Positions 32,694 through 42,570 of a stretch of DNA of 64,000 bases are shown piece after piece. Position numbers and translations under genes: made by a program. The DNA is from Humulus lupulus (taxonomy: Eukaryota; Streptophyta; Magnoliopsida; Rosales; Cannabaceae): contig NC_084795.1 of the NCBI RefSeq assembly GCF_963169125.1, positions 130,365,701-130,429,700 of the forward strand, written 5' to 3'. Under the pieces are notes generated by a model, which was given only the letters and a program-made list of their open reading frames with translations, did no database searches and was not told where the DNA came from. Position 1 is the first letter of the stretch; every line of letters starts with the position of its first letter.

Positions 32694-35600
32694 ACGAGGG
32701 AACGGATCCTTCTTCCTCTTTACGCTTTCAAATTCTCGAGCTTTCAGATTCTCAGATTCCCAAATCCTCGAACTCTCAAGCTTCCAAGCTTCCTTTCCTT
32801 CGAATTCGCCACTTCTTTTGGTAAGGAATCCAGAAACTTTCCTTTCGATTTGGCAGTAGGTTTGTTCGCCGAAGTTCTAGGTTTGAATCGTTGCTTGTCT
32901 TTGCAGCCTTTACTTCACGTGTTCGTGCGGTGCAGTGACCCGGCTACTCCCTCAATCTTCAACTACTCGAATACCAGTAAGTATTTTTACTTTGCTTTTT
33001 CCTCCTAAACCTCAGATTGTTGGTAGTTGTTAGGGTTGAGTTTTCTGCCCGTGTCATCTTTATGCATGCGTGAATAGGGCTTTGATAGGCATGTGACTGA
33101 TGTGAGTCAATAAGTCATTTCTTTGCATGCTTTGACGTTTTGCTTTTGGAAAGTTGTTTCTCGTCTGCTTGTGCTGTTCTGGTTTGTTATTTTAGGGCAT
33201 AAGTGTGAACGCCTTTAGGGTGTCTTCCCCTGGGAAAACACTTCTCTCGGCGGGCTTAGGCTCGAAGTTTGAATCTGGTTCCTTGCTGTTCTCCGGGTGG
33301 CATGGTGCCAACCCCTCGGCAAGCTCGGTGGGAGCCTCTCCAAGCAGTTTTCGGGGAGGGTCTCCCCGACGCCTTTAATACCGTTAGGGTACGACAAGGG
33401 TGCTGACTGCTTGGAGTGTTTTCTTCTTTGTTTCTTTTGCTCAGTGACGAACACCTCAAAGGAACAAATCATCGCTGTGGTAGAGGCTGAATCTACCCAG
33501 GAGCAAGGTTCCCCTGTTGCCGGCGCAAAGGGGAAAGCAAAAACTAAGGTGGCTGCGGCTAACCCACCGACTATCAACAGTTGCATCTGGGAGATGGACC
33601 AGAAGCCGAACTTGTTTAGGAACTACGGCATGCTGGAGCTGTATTCCTCAGAGGCAGGCCTGAAGAACATCCCAGGCCTGATGTGGCACCGTCTGTCGGT
33701 GCTGGGTGAGTCTGCTAGTCAGAGTCACGAGGGTTTTGGTGCCTGGAGCTGGGCACACATAGTGTGTGGGGCACACTTGCCCCTAAGAAGTTATTTTGCC
33801 AACTTCTGCGTGAAGGCGGGGATTGCCCCCTTCAAGTTGATTCCCCCCTGCTACAAGCTTCTAGTGGGGTGGTATATCTTTTGCAAGTCCCGAGACCTGG
33901 AGGCCCCTACCCCGGAGGAGGTGCTATACTTCTATGGGCTGAAGTCTCAGCCCATGAGAGGTCATGCAGACAAGGTGGGGTTTTATAGGCTGGAGAGGTA
34001 TCCGGACGTGATGTGTCCCACATGTCATACCGCGAGGGTTCCAGATCTCCGGGAGTACTGGTTCCTGACGACTGGCTTCCCATTGAAGAGGATGCCAGCT
34101 CTATCTTTGGACTTCAAAGTCCCTGGTAAGTGCTCCTTCCTCTCTTTTTTTAACTTTGTTTCTTTACGTTTGGTTTGCCTTCCGGGAGGATCTCTAACAC
34201 TCGTGTTTGGATTTTGCAGAAGCCGTCCCGCGGACACCTCGCTGTGCGGAGATGATAAGGAGGTCAAACTTCTACGAGGGGCTCTCGGAGGAAGAGCTGA
34301 AGGTGGAAGGACTTGTGACCACCGAATCTTTGAGGGAGTATGGGCTACTCGCCTCTTTCCAAAATATTGAGCCAGTGAGTGGCAGGGGGCAAAGTCAGGT
34401 GTCAGCTGACGTCCGGAAGCAGATTGCCCTGAAGCTGTCCAAGGTGATCTGCCAGGCGGCCCAGGACGAGAATAATTTATCCCCCAGTTGGGCGGAGAGG
34501 TTCCCCGACCCCCAGTCGGAGGAAGAAGAAATCGAGAATCGCCACGCCGCAGCTTACCCCAATGAAGGGACTCCGGGAGCTGGTACCTCCGGGAAAGGTA
34601 AGACTACCTTTCGATTGATCCACACCCCCAGCCTGTCTGAGGTTTCCCGGACATCTCAGGTGGGGATCGATCCCCGCTTCCTTAGGCTAGATCCGCGTAG
34701 GATACCCTTTGACAGATATTGCGATAGGGTAGATGAGCTCCTCGGGTGTTTGAGTGACGGTAGTTTGCCAGAAGGTGTCACCATGGTTGACCCTTCTTCT
34801 CTCAGCATGTCATTCCCGGACTTCAAGGAGTACGGGAGCTTCCTGGAGTAGGAAGCGGTGTCTTGTTTTGCTCGGGGAAGGCCATCCACGTTTTTCGTGC
34901 ATGGTCGTCCCTTTCAAACTTTTCTCTTTTTTTGTTTCTTGTTCCCTGCTGGTGGACTTGTTTGTGCTTTTATGTTGTTGCTTGTTTTGTTTTCTGCTTA
35001 TCTTTTTTCACATCGCTTGCTGGTTGGTTAACCTTGCTTCGTACATTTCTTGCAGAACATCCCGAAGCAAAGATGTTGGGGAGAGCTACCTCACTTATCA
35101 AGAAGGCCGCCACCAGCCAAGACCCATCCAAGGGGAAAGGACGAAAGGCCGGAGCTGGTAGGGGAGGTAAAGCTGCCACGCCCAAGAAGACAAGTGGCGA
35201 GGCGCAAGGGTCTCCGGTGGTGGAGAGGGCAATCATGCCCGTGGTGGAGAAGCCTCCTGTCAAGGGGCCTTCCGAGAACATGGTGGTCTCGAGTAGTAGC
35301 AGTGAGGGGGAAGGTCTTGTGTTCCCCGTGAAGATGACCGGGGTGAGCAAGCGCCTCGGAGGAGAGGCTGAGGGCGACAAGAAGAAACGCCTTAGACATT
35401 CTTCTCCCGGAGGTGATGGAGACCTCCGGGCTGAGCGCAGTCCCCGCCATACTACCCCCACCCAGCAGCAACCACAACCCCAACAGCAAAAGCAACAACA
35501 ACAAAGACAAACAACACTGCCACAGCAGCAGCAAAAACAACAGCAACATCAGCAGCAACAACAAACCGGGGCGGTAGTGTCTTCGCTACCGTCCCTAATA

Positions 35601-37235
35601 CCCCGTCTACTTCCTCCTCCATTCCAAAGGGAGTCCACCCTTTCGGGGTCTCCTTCTTCTCCTTCTTCTCCTTCTCTTCCACTTTCTCAACAAAAAAGCC
35701 TTCCTCAGCCTGGCCTGAAGTTCCACTTCCCTCAGAAACCAACCCATTTCCCCGCTGCCCTCCTGGAGGGTGTAAGACGGGCTGATAATTTTTTGAAGAG
35801 CCGGTTGGAGGCCGAGAAGGCTGTTACTCAGGGAAGGGCAGACAACCTATCTGCCGTGAAGAGAGCTGAGCTGGCAGAAGGGGTGAGATCCCTTCACCCG
35901 TCTGGAGCGGTTTTGGATGGCCCAGCCTTGGAGAAGAGGCTGGTGCCTAGGCTCGGATGTGCATTGGCGCCGTTCGGAGCGGAGATGATGGAGGACATGG
36001 CCCTGAGCTTGTGCGAACTCAATTCTGAGAAATGGGCCATCAGCAGCAGTAAGGACCCGCTGCTGCTGACACATGCCGTAAAGCAGCAACTTTCTGGGGT
36101 AAGCTGTCAGTTGTTGTGTTCTGGGATCATTCGTCTTAGTACATTTGGTTCTGCGTAACTCATTCTGTTGTCTTTCCTCGCAGGCCTCTCTCATCGCGGA
36201 ACGCTCGTTCCGGGAGGTGGGTGCAGTTCTGGTTCAGCTGGAGGAGAGCCAGGTGGCTCGCCAGGCCTTGGAGGCGAAGAAGCAGAAACTGACCCAACAG
36301 GTCGAGAGCATAAAGGGGGAGGCTGTGGAGAAGATTAACCAGGCCCGGCGCAAGGCTAAAGAAGAGGCGGACAAGAAATATCTTGCCAAATATCAAGAGT
36401 ACCGGGCCAGCGCGGAAAATGAGTTCAAGCAGCGGTCGGATGACTTGAAGGCCAAGAACTCCAAGCTCCAGGAAGAGCTATCCCAGGCCAAGGAGGAGAA
36501 GGATACCCTGGATGCCCTCTTGCAATCGAAAAATAATCTCCTCCTTAAGCAGAACGAGGAATATGCCACTCTTCATAATAGGCTGTACGAGGAGGAGCAA
36601 GATCACAAGAGGAGCAAGATCACAAGAGGAGCAAGGATCTCGCGTCTATGCAGGAGTTGGGGCTGGCTGAGAAGGATAAACAGATTGGAGCCTTGCAATT
36701 CACTGTCAGGGGGCATGTGACCGAGAAGCAATCCTTGCTGGATCAAAATAAGGTGCAGCGCAAGGAGATTGATTCCCTTAAGGGAGAGCGGGATGCATCC
36801 AAGGCCGAGCTGGAAAAACTGAGGGCTCAATTGGCTGTCGCGGAGGCAAAGCTGGCGACCTCTGAGGCGGAGCGTTTGAAGGAGAAGGAAGATGCCGAGG
36901 TGGTGCTGAATAGAACGATTAATCTATCCCACGTGGTCCTCATGCACCAACTTTGGAAAATAAACCCGGAGGTAGTGGGCTACCTGGGAGAGGACGCCGC
37001 CGCCATGAGGGAAAAGATACAGGCGTGGGATCAAAGCCCAGAGGTGTACGTCCAGACTTATAACATCGACGAGCCTGCTGGAGCCCCTGAGGCAGAAAAT
37101 CCCGAAGAGGCGGGGACCTCTGAACCTGCCAGTGATGAAGTTCCACCTTCCAATGAGCCGACTCCGCCAGCCCCAGTTGAAACCGCTGTCTCCAAGGCCC
37201 TGGTCGTGGAAGCCGCTGCCACCCCCAGTGCTTGA
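32694..37235 (+). CDS. Antisense spliced gene of Tat-B (gypsy-type transposon domain, Q-rich linker, coiled coil); frameshifted
   Basis: Inferred exons are leader exons to 32820 and 32907-32975 (no ATG), then 33445-34125, 34220-34597, 35056-36098 and 36184-37235. All three coding junctions keep phase and use consensus sites (G|GTAAGTG, AAG|GTAAGA, GGG|GTAAGC). The first ATG of the spliced message is 33594. The product would be about 1000 residues: Transposase_28-like core (AWSWAHIVCGAHLPLRSY, GIAPFKL), acidic segment, basic Ser/Lys region, Gln-rich run, then a long coiled coil. A 17-base duplication at 36618-36634 breaks the frame in the coiled coil. Function is not established; particle-associated or regulatory roles are speculation. 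Confidence 0.75.
33445..34125 (+). CDS. Tat-B antisense gene, core-domain exon
   Basis: Starts after acceptor TTTTGCTCAG. The first ATG is at 33594. It holds the conserved core with LRSYFANFCVKAGIAPFKLIP, YIFCKSRDLEAPTPEEVLYF and LREYWFLTTGFPL. It ends one base into a codon at donor GGTAAGTG, and the next exon supplies the two bases needed. (The motif list here is given in short pieces; the protein continues between them.). Confidence 0.75.
34220..34597 (+). CDS. Tat-B antisense gene, acidic exon
   Basis: Encodes EAVPRTPRCAEMIRR through an acidic stretch (EEEEIENRHAAAY) to GTSGK at a strong donor AAG|GTAAGAC. The frame remains open without splicing to a stop at 34849-34851, so intron retention would give a shorter product. 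Confidence 0.65.
35056..36098 (+). CDS. Tat-B antisense gene, Ser/Lys and Gln-rich exon
   Basis: Open for about 347 codons. A basic region (KGKGRKAGAGRGGK) and a Ser/acidic patch are followed by a Gln-rich run from a CAA/CAG repeat (35461-35570), then a Pro/Ser linker and a conserved-looking helical end (RRADNFLKSRLEAEKAV, MALSLCELNSEKWAI). It ends in phase 0 at donor GGTAAGC. The minus-strand open frames over the CAG repeat are shadows. Confidence 0.7.
36184..37235 (+). CDS. Tat-B antisense gene, coiled-coil exon (frameshifted by a 17-bp duplication)
   Basis: Begins in phase 0 after acceptor CCTCGCAG. Heptad-rich E/K/L/Q sequence (RQALEAKKQKLTQQVESIK, KLQEELSQAKEEKDTL) runs to 36634. The exact tandem repeat GATCACAAGAGGAGCAA at 36601-36617 and 36618-36634 then shifts the frame. 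The true continuation lies in the next frame from 36635 (MQELGLAEKDKQIG) and ends with a Pro/Glu-rich tail at 37235. The coiled coil suggests oligomerisation. Confidence 0.75.
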
Positions 37236-38739
37236 AGGGGTCTTATTCTTTATTTTCCTTTGGGGCGAAGCTCCCTGTACTCTTTTTTAATTGCGGGAAC
37301 AGTGCAGATGCCCGGTCCGCAGGGCCTTCATTGTAATAATTGTAGACTTCTTCTTTCCTTTTCTGCTGAGTTCCTTGTTTAATTTTGTGCTTAGGGTAGA
37401 GACTTTTATGCGGTAGAAACTACTGTAGGGGCGCATGAGGTTTTGGTTCCAACGGCTAGAACCTATGCATTTCTAACTTGAAGCTCTAACGGCTTATGTC
37501 TTTTCCCACGTAGTTTCTAGGTTACGGAGGGTTCTTGGTTCCAACGGCCAGACTCCCTCTTTCATTGTACTCCGCTTTCCTAAGGTAAATAGCCAATCCT
37601 GGGACTTGTAGTTATACCGTTCGCTGGGATGGCTAAGGTGACCTGTTCCATCTCCCCATCGCGATCTTTACAAAGCTTGCGAGGCAAACACTTAATACGA
37701 TTCCGCGAGATGGTGCCGGAACGGGAGTTCTTTTGGTGAGCGTCGCTAGACTTAGGGCTAGATCTTTGCGAAGCAAAACTAACTGTCGTTGCGGACCTCA
37801 CGGTGGCCGACTTCAGGGACTTGGCATGAAGCCTTGCGAGGCAAGGTTCGTTGCGGTCGGGGAAATCGTCACGCCTACCATGTGCGATCCTGGAGCAGGG
37901 GCTTTGCGAAGCAAGGCCCGCTGTAATTGGGGGATCGATTATATCTGCTCCCAGAGCTGAAGCTTGCGAAGCGAAGCTTGCAGTGGTTTCTAGGAGCTCT
38001 CCATGCATTATTTTGTGAGACCCGGAGCTGAAGCCTGCGAAGCAAAGCTTACAGCGGTCGCGGATCTTGCCATCTTTCGCCTTGCGGGACCCGGAGCTGG
38101 AGCTTGCGAAGCAAAGCTTTCAGCGGTCGCGGATCTTGCCATGCATTACTTTATGAGACCCGGAGCTGAAGCTTGCGAAGCAAAGCTTTACAGTGGTCGC
38201 GGAGTATGCTGCGAAGGACTTGTCAGGAAGTTGGGGGTGTTCCGGCGTAGCTCTCTGAATGTGCCTCAACCCCCAGTCCTGTTCATCGCTGGGCTACACA
38301 GGAGATAATTTTCATGATGCATAATGGCAGACATTTTCATGGCAATTTTCACATAACCACATAATGCACACATGACACGTAATGCAAATATGTTCATGGC
38401 AACAAATCAACCTAAGTATAACAATTTAAAAATTTCAAACACAATGCTAACACATAAGTGGTGTTCTCTGTATGTTTTGTTCAAGGGGCATATGGCTATG
38501 CCTTAGCCATGTATACCCCCCCAAGTGAGCGTGGGGTCCGGACGTCTTTGGACTGCGTGGTCACTTGTTAAAACGCAGCTTGGAACAAAGGGATAAAAAA
38601 TGCAGTAAAAGCGGAGTGAATATCTCCGTGTTTTATTAAATTAGCCTGTTAGGCATGTGTTTTAGAGCTGGGAGGATTATCTCCATATTTTACATTTTTG
38701 CTACGTCCACCAAGGACGTTCGACTAGATAGTCCAGGGC
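37236..38739. other. Spacer between the Tat-B antisense gene and pol
   Basis: The 3' ends of the two convergent transcription units face each other here. No gene is supported. It contains the tandem array at 37660-38220. A minus-strand open frame at 37580-38008 is a by-product of the repeat. Confidence 0.65.
37660..38220. repeat. Tandem array, about 69 bp x 7-8, with hairpin core
   Basis: Units share the core AGCTTGCGAAGCAAAGCT, an imperfect hairpin with TTGC/GCAA arms, followed by a CAGCGGTCGCGGATCTTGCC-like stretch. The last three units (38020-38210) are most alike; those at the left are decayed. The array lies in the 3' untranslated part of gag-pol, equivalent in place to 12210-12472 in Tat-A. 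Confidence 0.85.
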
Positions 38740-41700
38740 CTACTGATAGTAACGGCGGAGGTGCTCCGCGTTCCAGGCGCGCGGGACTTTAGATCCATCG
38801 AGTCTCTTTAAGTGATACGTCCCATGGCCCACTTTTTCTTGGACTTCATAGGGGCCTTCCCAGTTGGGTCCGAGGACTCCCACTCCCGGATCCTGCGTAG
38901 CAAGAAATACTCTCCGTAGGACAAGGTCCCCAACTTCGAATGTACGGCTCTTGACTCTTGTGTTGAAGTGTCGGGCTATCTTGCCTTGGTACATTTTGAG
39001 TTGGACCTGTGACTGCTCCCGGAGCTCTTCGATCATGTCCAGGGACTCCTGGAGAAGGGCGTGGTTCCGGGTAGGGTCGTAGGTGTCCTGCCTGTGAGAG
39101 GGGATCATAGTTTCTACTGGGATGACGGCCTCGCAACCGAAGGTCATGGAATAAGGTGTGTGCCCCGTCGAAGTTCTCTCTGTTGTGCGATAGGCCCAAA
39201 GTACTCGCGGAAGCTCTTCCGGCCAGTGAGCCTTGCATGCTTGGAGTTTTTTCTTCAACGTGGTCTTTAAGATTTTGTTCACTGCTTCCACTTGCCCATT
39301 AGCTTGAGGTCTGGCGACTGCGGAAAAGCTTTTGATGATTCCATGCGAAGCACAGAAGTCCGTGAAATGCTCACTATCAAATTGCTTCCCGTTGTCGGAC
39401 ACAATTTTACGTGGAAGCCCGAAACGACACACTATATTCTTGATGACAAAGTCCAGTGCTTTCTTAGACGTGACCGTGTTCATAGGTTCAGCTTCAGCCC
39501 ATTTGGTGAAGTAGTCTACCGCGACTATGGCATACTTTACTCCACCCCTTCTAGTTGGAAGGGAACCTACTAGGTCAATGCCCCAAACGGCGAACGGCCA
39601 GGGGCTGGTCATTAAGGCAATTTCTGTCGGCGGCACTCGCGGAACCTTGGCGTACCTCTGGCACTGCTCACATTTTCTGACATAATCCGCACAATCCTTC
39701 TTCATGGTGGGCCAGAAGTATCCTTGACGAAGGATCTTTTTGGAGAGGCTCAGCCCGGAGGTATGGTCGCCACAGAAGCCTCCGTGAATCTCATGGATGA
39801 TGGTGCTGATTTCGGTTCCGGCAACACACCTAAGGAAGGGTATGGACAACCCCCTGCGGTAAAGCTTTCCATCCATAACCACGTATCGGGGAGCTTGATA
39901 TTGGAGCTTTCTTGCGTCAGCTTTATTAGTGGGGAGCTCTCCGGTGGTGAGAAATCTGAGGATGGGTCCTATCCAGGAATGGGAATGGTCGATGATGGCA
40001 TTTACCCTCTGTGTCTCAGTACTAGGTGCTTCTAAGTGCCCGATGGGCACTAGGCCATATTGTTCAATCTCCGGGTCTGTTGCAAGCTTGGCCAGTGTGT
40101 CCGCGAGTGAATTCTGGTCCCGGGGGACCTGGCGGATTCGGTAGCCTTTGAAATGCTGCAGGAGGCCGCGGGAGAGAGACACGTAGGCAGCCATTTTTTC
40201 GCCTTTCGTCTGGTATTCTCTGGATATTTTGTTTACCACAAGTAGGGAGTCGCTGTATACTTCGATTTTTTGGGCTCCGACTTCTCTGGCCAGTTGTAAT
40301 CCAGCTAGAATGGCTTCGTGTTCTGCCTCATTGTTGGATGCTGGGAACGTGAAACGGATGGCGCTCTGGAGCTGACGTCCTTGGGGAGAAATTAGGATAA
40401 CCCCTGCTCCAGCTCCTTTTTCATTTGAGGCTCCGTCTACATAGACCTTCCATGTGGGAAGTTCCGGGACAGGATCCTCCGGGAGGTCATTCATTCCTGA
40501 GCATTCCACAATAAAGTCTGCGAGAGCTTGGCCTTTTATGGAAACACGTGGCTGGTAGTGGATGTCAAACTGGCTCAGTTCCATGGCCCATTTAAGTAAC
40601 CTGCCAGAAGACTCGGGCTTCTGCAAGACTTGCCGGAGAGGGTGGTTGGTGAGTACTCTGATGGTGTGCGCCAGGAAATAGGGCCTTAGCTTCCGCGAAG
40701 CGATTAGTAAGCAGAGGGAGAGTTTCTCGATCATTGTATATCTGGACTCGGCGTCCAGTAACCTCTTGCTCACGTAATACACAGGGAGCTGGAGACGGCC
40801 TTCTTCCCGGACGAGAGCGGCACTTACGGCATGCTTTGTCACAGCTAAGTACAAGAACAACGCCTCTCCTTCGACAGGTTTGGACAGAATGGGAGCTCGA
40901 GTTAGATGTTCCTTGAGGTGTTGGAAGGCTGCTTCGCATTCGAGGATCCACTCGAACCTCTTGTTTCCTCGCAACACATTGAAGAAAGGGACACATTTGT
41001 CAGTGGCCTTAGATACGAAGCGGCTGAGAGCAGCTATCCTTCTGGTAACGCTTTGGACATCCTTATGCTTTCGGGGAGAAGGCATATCTATGAACGCCTT
41101 AATTTTCTCAGGGTTGGCCTCCACTCCGCGGGAGCTGACAATGAAACCGAGGAACTTCCCAGACGAGACCCCGAAAGTACATTTCTTCAGATTCAGTTTC
41201 ATTTCGTACTTTCGGATCACGGCGAAAGCTTCCTCAAGGTCGTCACTGTGGTCCCCGGAGGTCTTGGATTTCACCAACATGTCATCTACATACACCTCCA
41301 TGTTCCTCCCCAGCTGGTCCTTGAACATCTTGTTTACTAGACGCTGGTATGTCGCCCCAGCATTCTTCAGACCGAAAGGCATGACCACGTAACAGTAGAC
41401 ACCCTTGTCCGTGAGGAAGCTGGTGTGTTCCTGGTCCGCGACATGCATCTTGATCTGGTTGTATCCGGAGTATGCATCCATGAAGGATAAGAGTTCATAC
41501 CCGGAAGTAGCGTCTACCATCTGATCGATTCGCGGAAGAGGGAAACAGTCTTTTGGGCAGGCTTTGTTCAGGTCCGTGAAGTCAATACACATTCTCCAGG
41601 ACCCATTGGGTTTCGGGACCAGAACCGGGTTGGCCAACCACACGGGATAGAGTGACTCCTGGAGAAAGCCTATGGACATCAGCTTGTCCACTTTGGCCCT

Positions 41701-42570
41701 CACTGGGTCCAACGACCTCCTCTTTTGGCGAACTGGAGTTGCAGATGGGTCTATGTTGAGTGCGTGGCATGCAACATTAGGATTAATCCCCGTCATATCA
41801 GCGTGGCACCATGCCAGGATATCCTGATTATTCTTCACAGTGGCCACGATCTTTTCTCGAATGGCCGATGGAAGGTTTTTCCCCACCTGAATGACTTTGG
41901 TGGGATCTCCCGAGTTGAGGATCACCTCTTCGACTTCCTCCATCGGCTCTATCGCCCTCTCGACCCCCACTCTAGGGTCGAGTTCGTCAACGTATGCCCC
42001 TTGGGCACCCCCAGTTTCTGGTAAATCCTCCGCCAAAGGTGCGGCAACAATCGCCTCCTGGACCGTGTAGACGGATCGGACGGAGACGTTATAACAGCTT
42101 CGTGCACTTCGTTGGTCTCCCCGGAGGTTGCCGATACACCCGTTGTCGCATGGAAACTTCAAGCATAAGTAGCGTATCGAGGTTATGGCCCCAACATCGA
42201 TTAGGACCGGTCGGCCTAGGATGGCATTATACGCCGTGGGGCAGTCGACCACCACGAATGTGCAGTGCTTGAAGGCACAAGCGTCGTGGTCTCCTCTGAG
42301 GGTGACTGGAAGTTGAATTTTGCCTAAGGGCATGAGTGCATCCCCATTGAACCCCTGAAGCTGGATGGGGCATGGGGTCAGATCTGTCTCGGTTAATCCG
42401 ATCGCGTGAAAGGCAGCTTTGAAGAGGATGTTTACGGAGCTTCCATTATCGACTAGGATCCGTGACACCTTCTTATTGGCGATCTGGGCTTCCACGACGA
42501 GGGGATCGTTGTGGGGGAAGTGCACATGTTGGGCGTCATCTTCCGTGAAGGTGATGGGAAGATCCATCAT
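38740..42570 (-). CDS. pol: Tat-B Pol polyprotein, intact (1276 aa)
   Basis: An uninterrupted frame encodes the enzymes for reverse transcription and integration. Aspartic protease has LVDNGSS at residues 40-45. Reverse transcriptase spans about 280-500, with FMDAYSGYNQ (catalytic D365) and YVDD (427-430). The classical RNase H (about 560-690) has lost its first aspartate (LYLAVTKHAV). An archaeal-type RNase H spans about 705-830 (D712, E748, D774, D824). Integrase spans about 890-1180, with a HHCC zinc module (H926/H929, H936, C967, C970) and D999, D1059, E1095. The end resembles a GPF/Y-type module (NWEGPYEVQEK). The start ATG-ATG directly follows an in-frame TGA (42571-42573) closing gag, so expression may need readthrough or reinitiation. 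The dual RNase H is the hallmark of Tat. Confidence 0.96.
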   Translation of the reverse strand: MMDLPITFTEDDAQHVHFPHNDPLVVEAQIANKKVSRILVDNGSSVNILFKAAFHAIGLTETDLTPCPIQLQGFNGDALMPLGKIQLPVTLRGDHDACAFKHCTFVVVDCPTAYNAILGRPVLIDVGAITSIRYLCLKFPCDNGCIGNLRGDQRSARSCYNVSVRSVYTVQEAIVAAPLAEDLPETGGAQGAYVDELDPRVGVERAIEPMEEVEEVILNSGDPTKVIQVGKNLPSAIREKIVATVKNNQDILAWCHADMTGINPNVACHALNIDPSATPVRQKRRSLDPVRAKVDKLMSIGFLQESLYPVWLANPVLVPKPNGSWRMCIDFTDLNKACPKDCFPLPRIDQMVDATSGYELLSFMDAYSGYNQIKMHVADQEHTSFLTDKGVYCYVVMPFGLKNAGATYQRLVNKMFKDQLGRNMEVYVDDMLVKSKTSGDHSDDLEEAFAVIRKYEMKLNLKKCTFGVSSGKFLGFIVSSRGVEANPEKIKAFIDMPSPRKHKDVQSVTRRIAALSRFVSKATDKCVPFFNVLRGNKRFEWILECEAAFQHLKEHLTRAPILSKPVEGEALFLYLAVTKHAVSAALVREEGRLQLPVYYVSKRLLDAESRYTMIEKLSLCLLIASRKLRPYFLAHTIRVLTNHPLRQVLQKPESSGRLLKWAMELSQFDIHYQPRVSIKGQALADFIVECSGMNDLPEDPVPELPTWKVYVDGASNEKGAGAGVILISPQGRQLQSAIRFTFPASNNEAEHEAILAGLQLAREVGAQKIEVYSDSLLVVNKISREYQTKGEKMAAYVSLSRGLLQHFKGYRIRQVPRDQNSLADTLAKLATDPEIEQYGLVPIGHLEAPSTETQRVNAIIDHSHSWIGPILRFLTTGELPTNKADARKLQYQAPRYVVMDGKLYRRGLSIPFLRCVAGTEISTIIHEIHGGFCGDHTSGLSLSKKILRQGYFWPTMKKDCADYVRKCEQCQRYAKVPRVPPTEIALMTSPWPFAVWGIDLVGSLPTRRGGVKYAIVAVDYFTKWAEAEPMNTVTSKKALDFVIKNIVCRFGLPRKIVSDNGKQFDSEHFTDFCASHGIIKSFSAVARPQANGQVEAVNKILKTTLKKKLQACKAHWPEELPRVLWAYRTTERTSTGHTPYSMTFGCEAVIPVETMIPSHRQDTYDPTRNHALLQESLDMIEELREQSQVQLKMYQGKIARHFNTRVKSRTFEVGDLVLRRVFLATQDPGVGVLGPNWEGPYEVQEKVGHGTYHLKRLDGSKVPRAWNAEHLRRYYQ

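Noticed and set aside
34598..34851. Continuation of the Tat-B antisense frame to a stop at 34849
   Set aside because: Not called as the main product. A consensus donor at 34598 joins in phase to the next exon, so this is better read as intron or an alternative end; it is noted in the exon entry.
35091..35742. Minus-strand open frames rich in Leu or Val/Ala
   Set aside because: They are the reverse reading of the CAA/CAG repeat and flanks in the antisense gene, on the wrong strand and of low complexity.
37580..38008. 142-residue minus-strand frame with FASQ repeats
   Set aside because: Created by the 69-bp tandem array; no start context and no extension into pol.
38864..42272. Many + strand frames opposite pol
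   Set aside because: Shadows of the intact 1276-codon pol on the minus strand.
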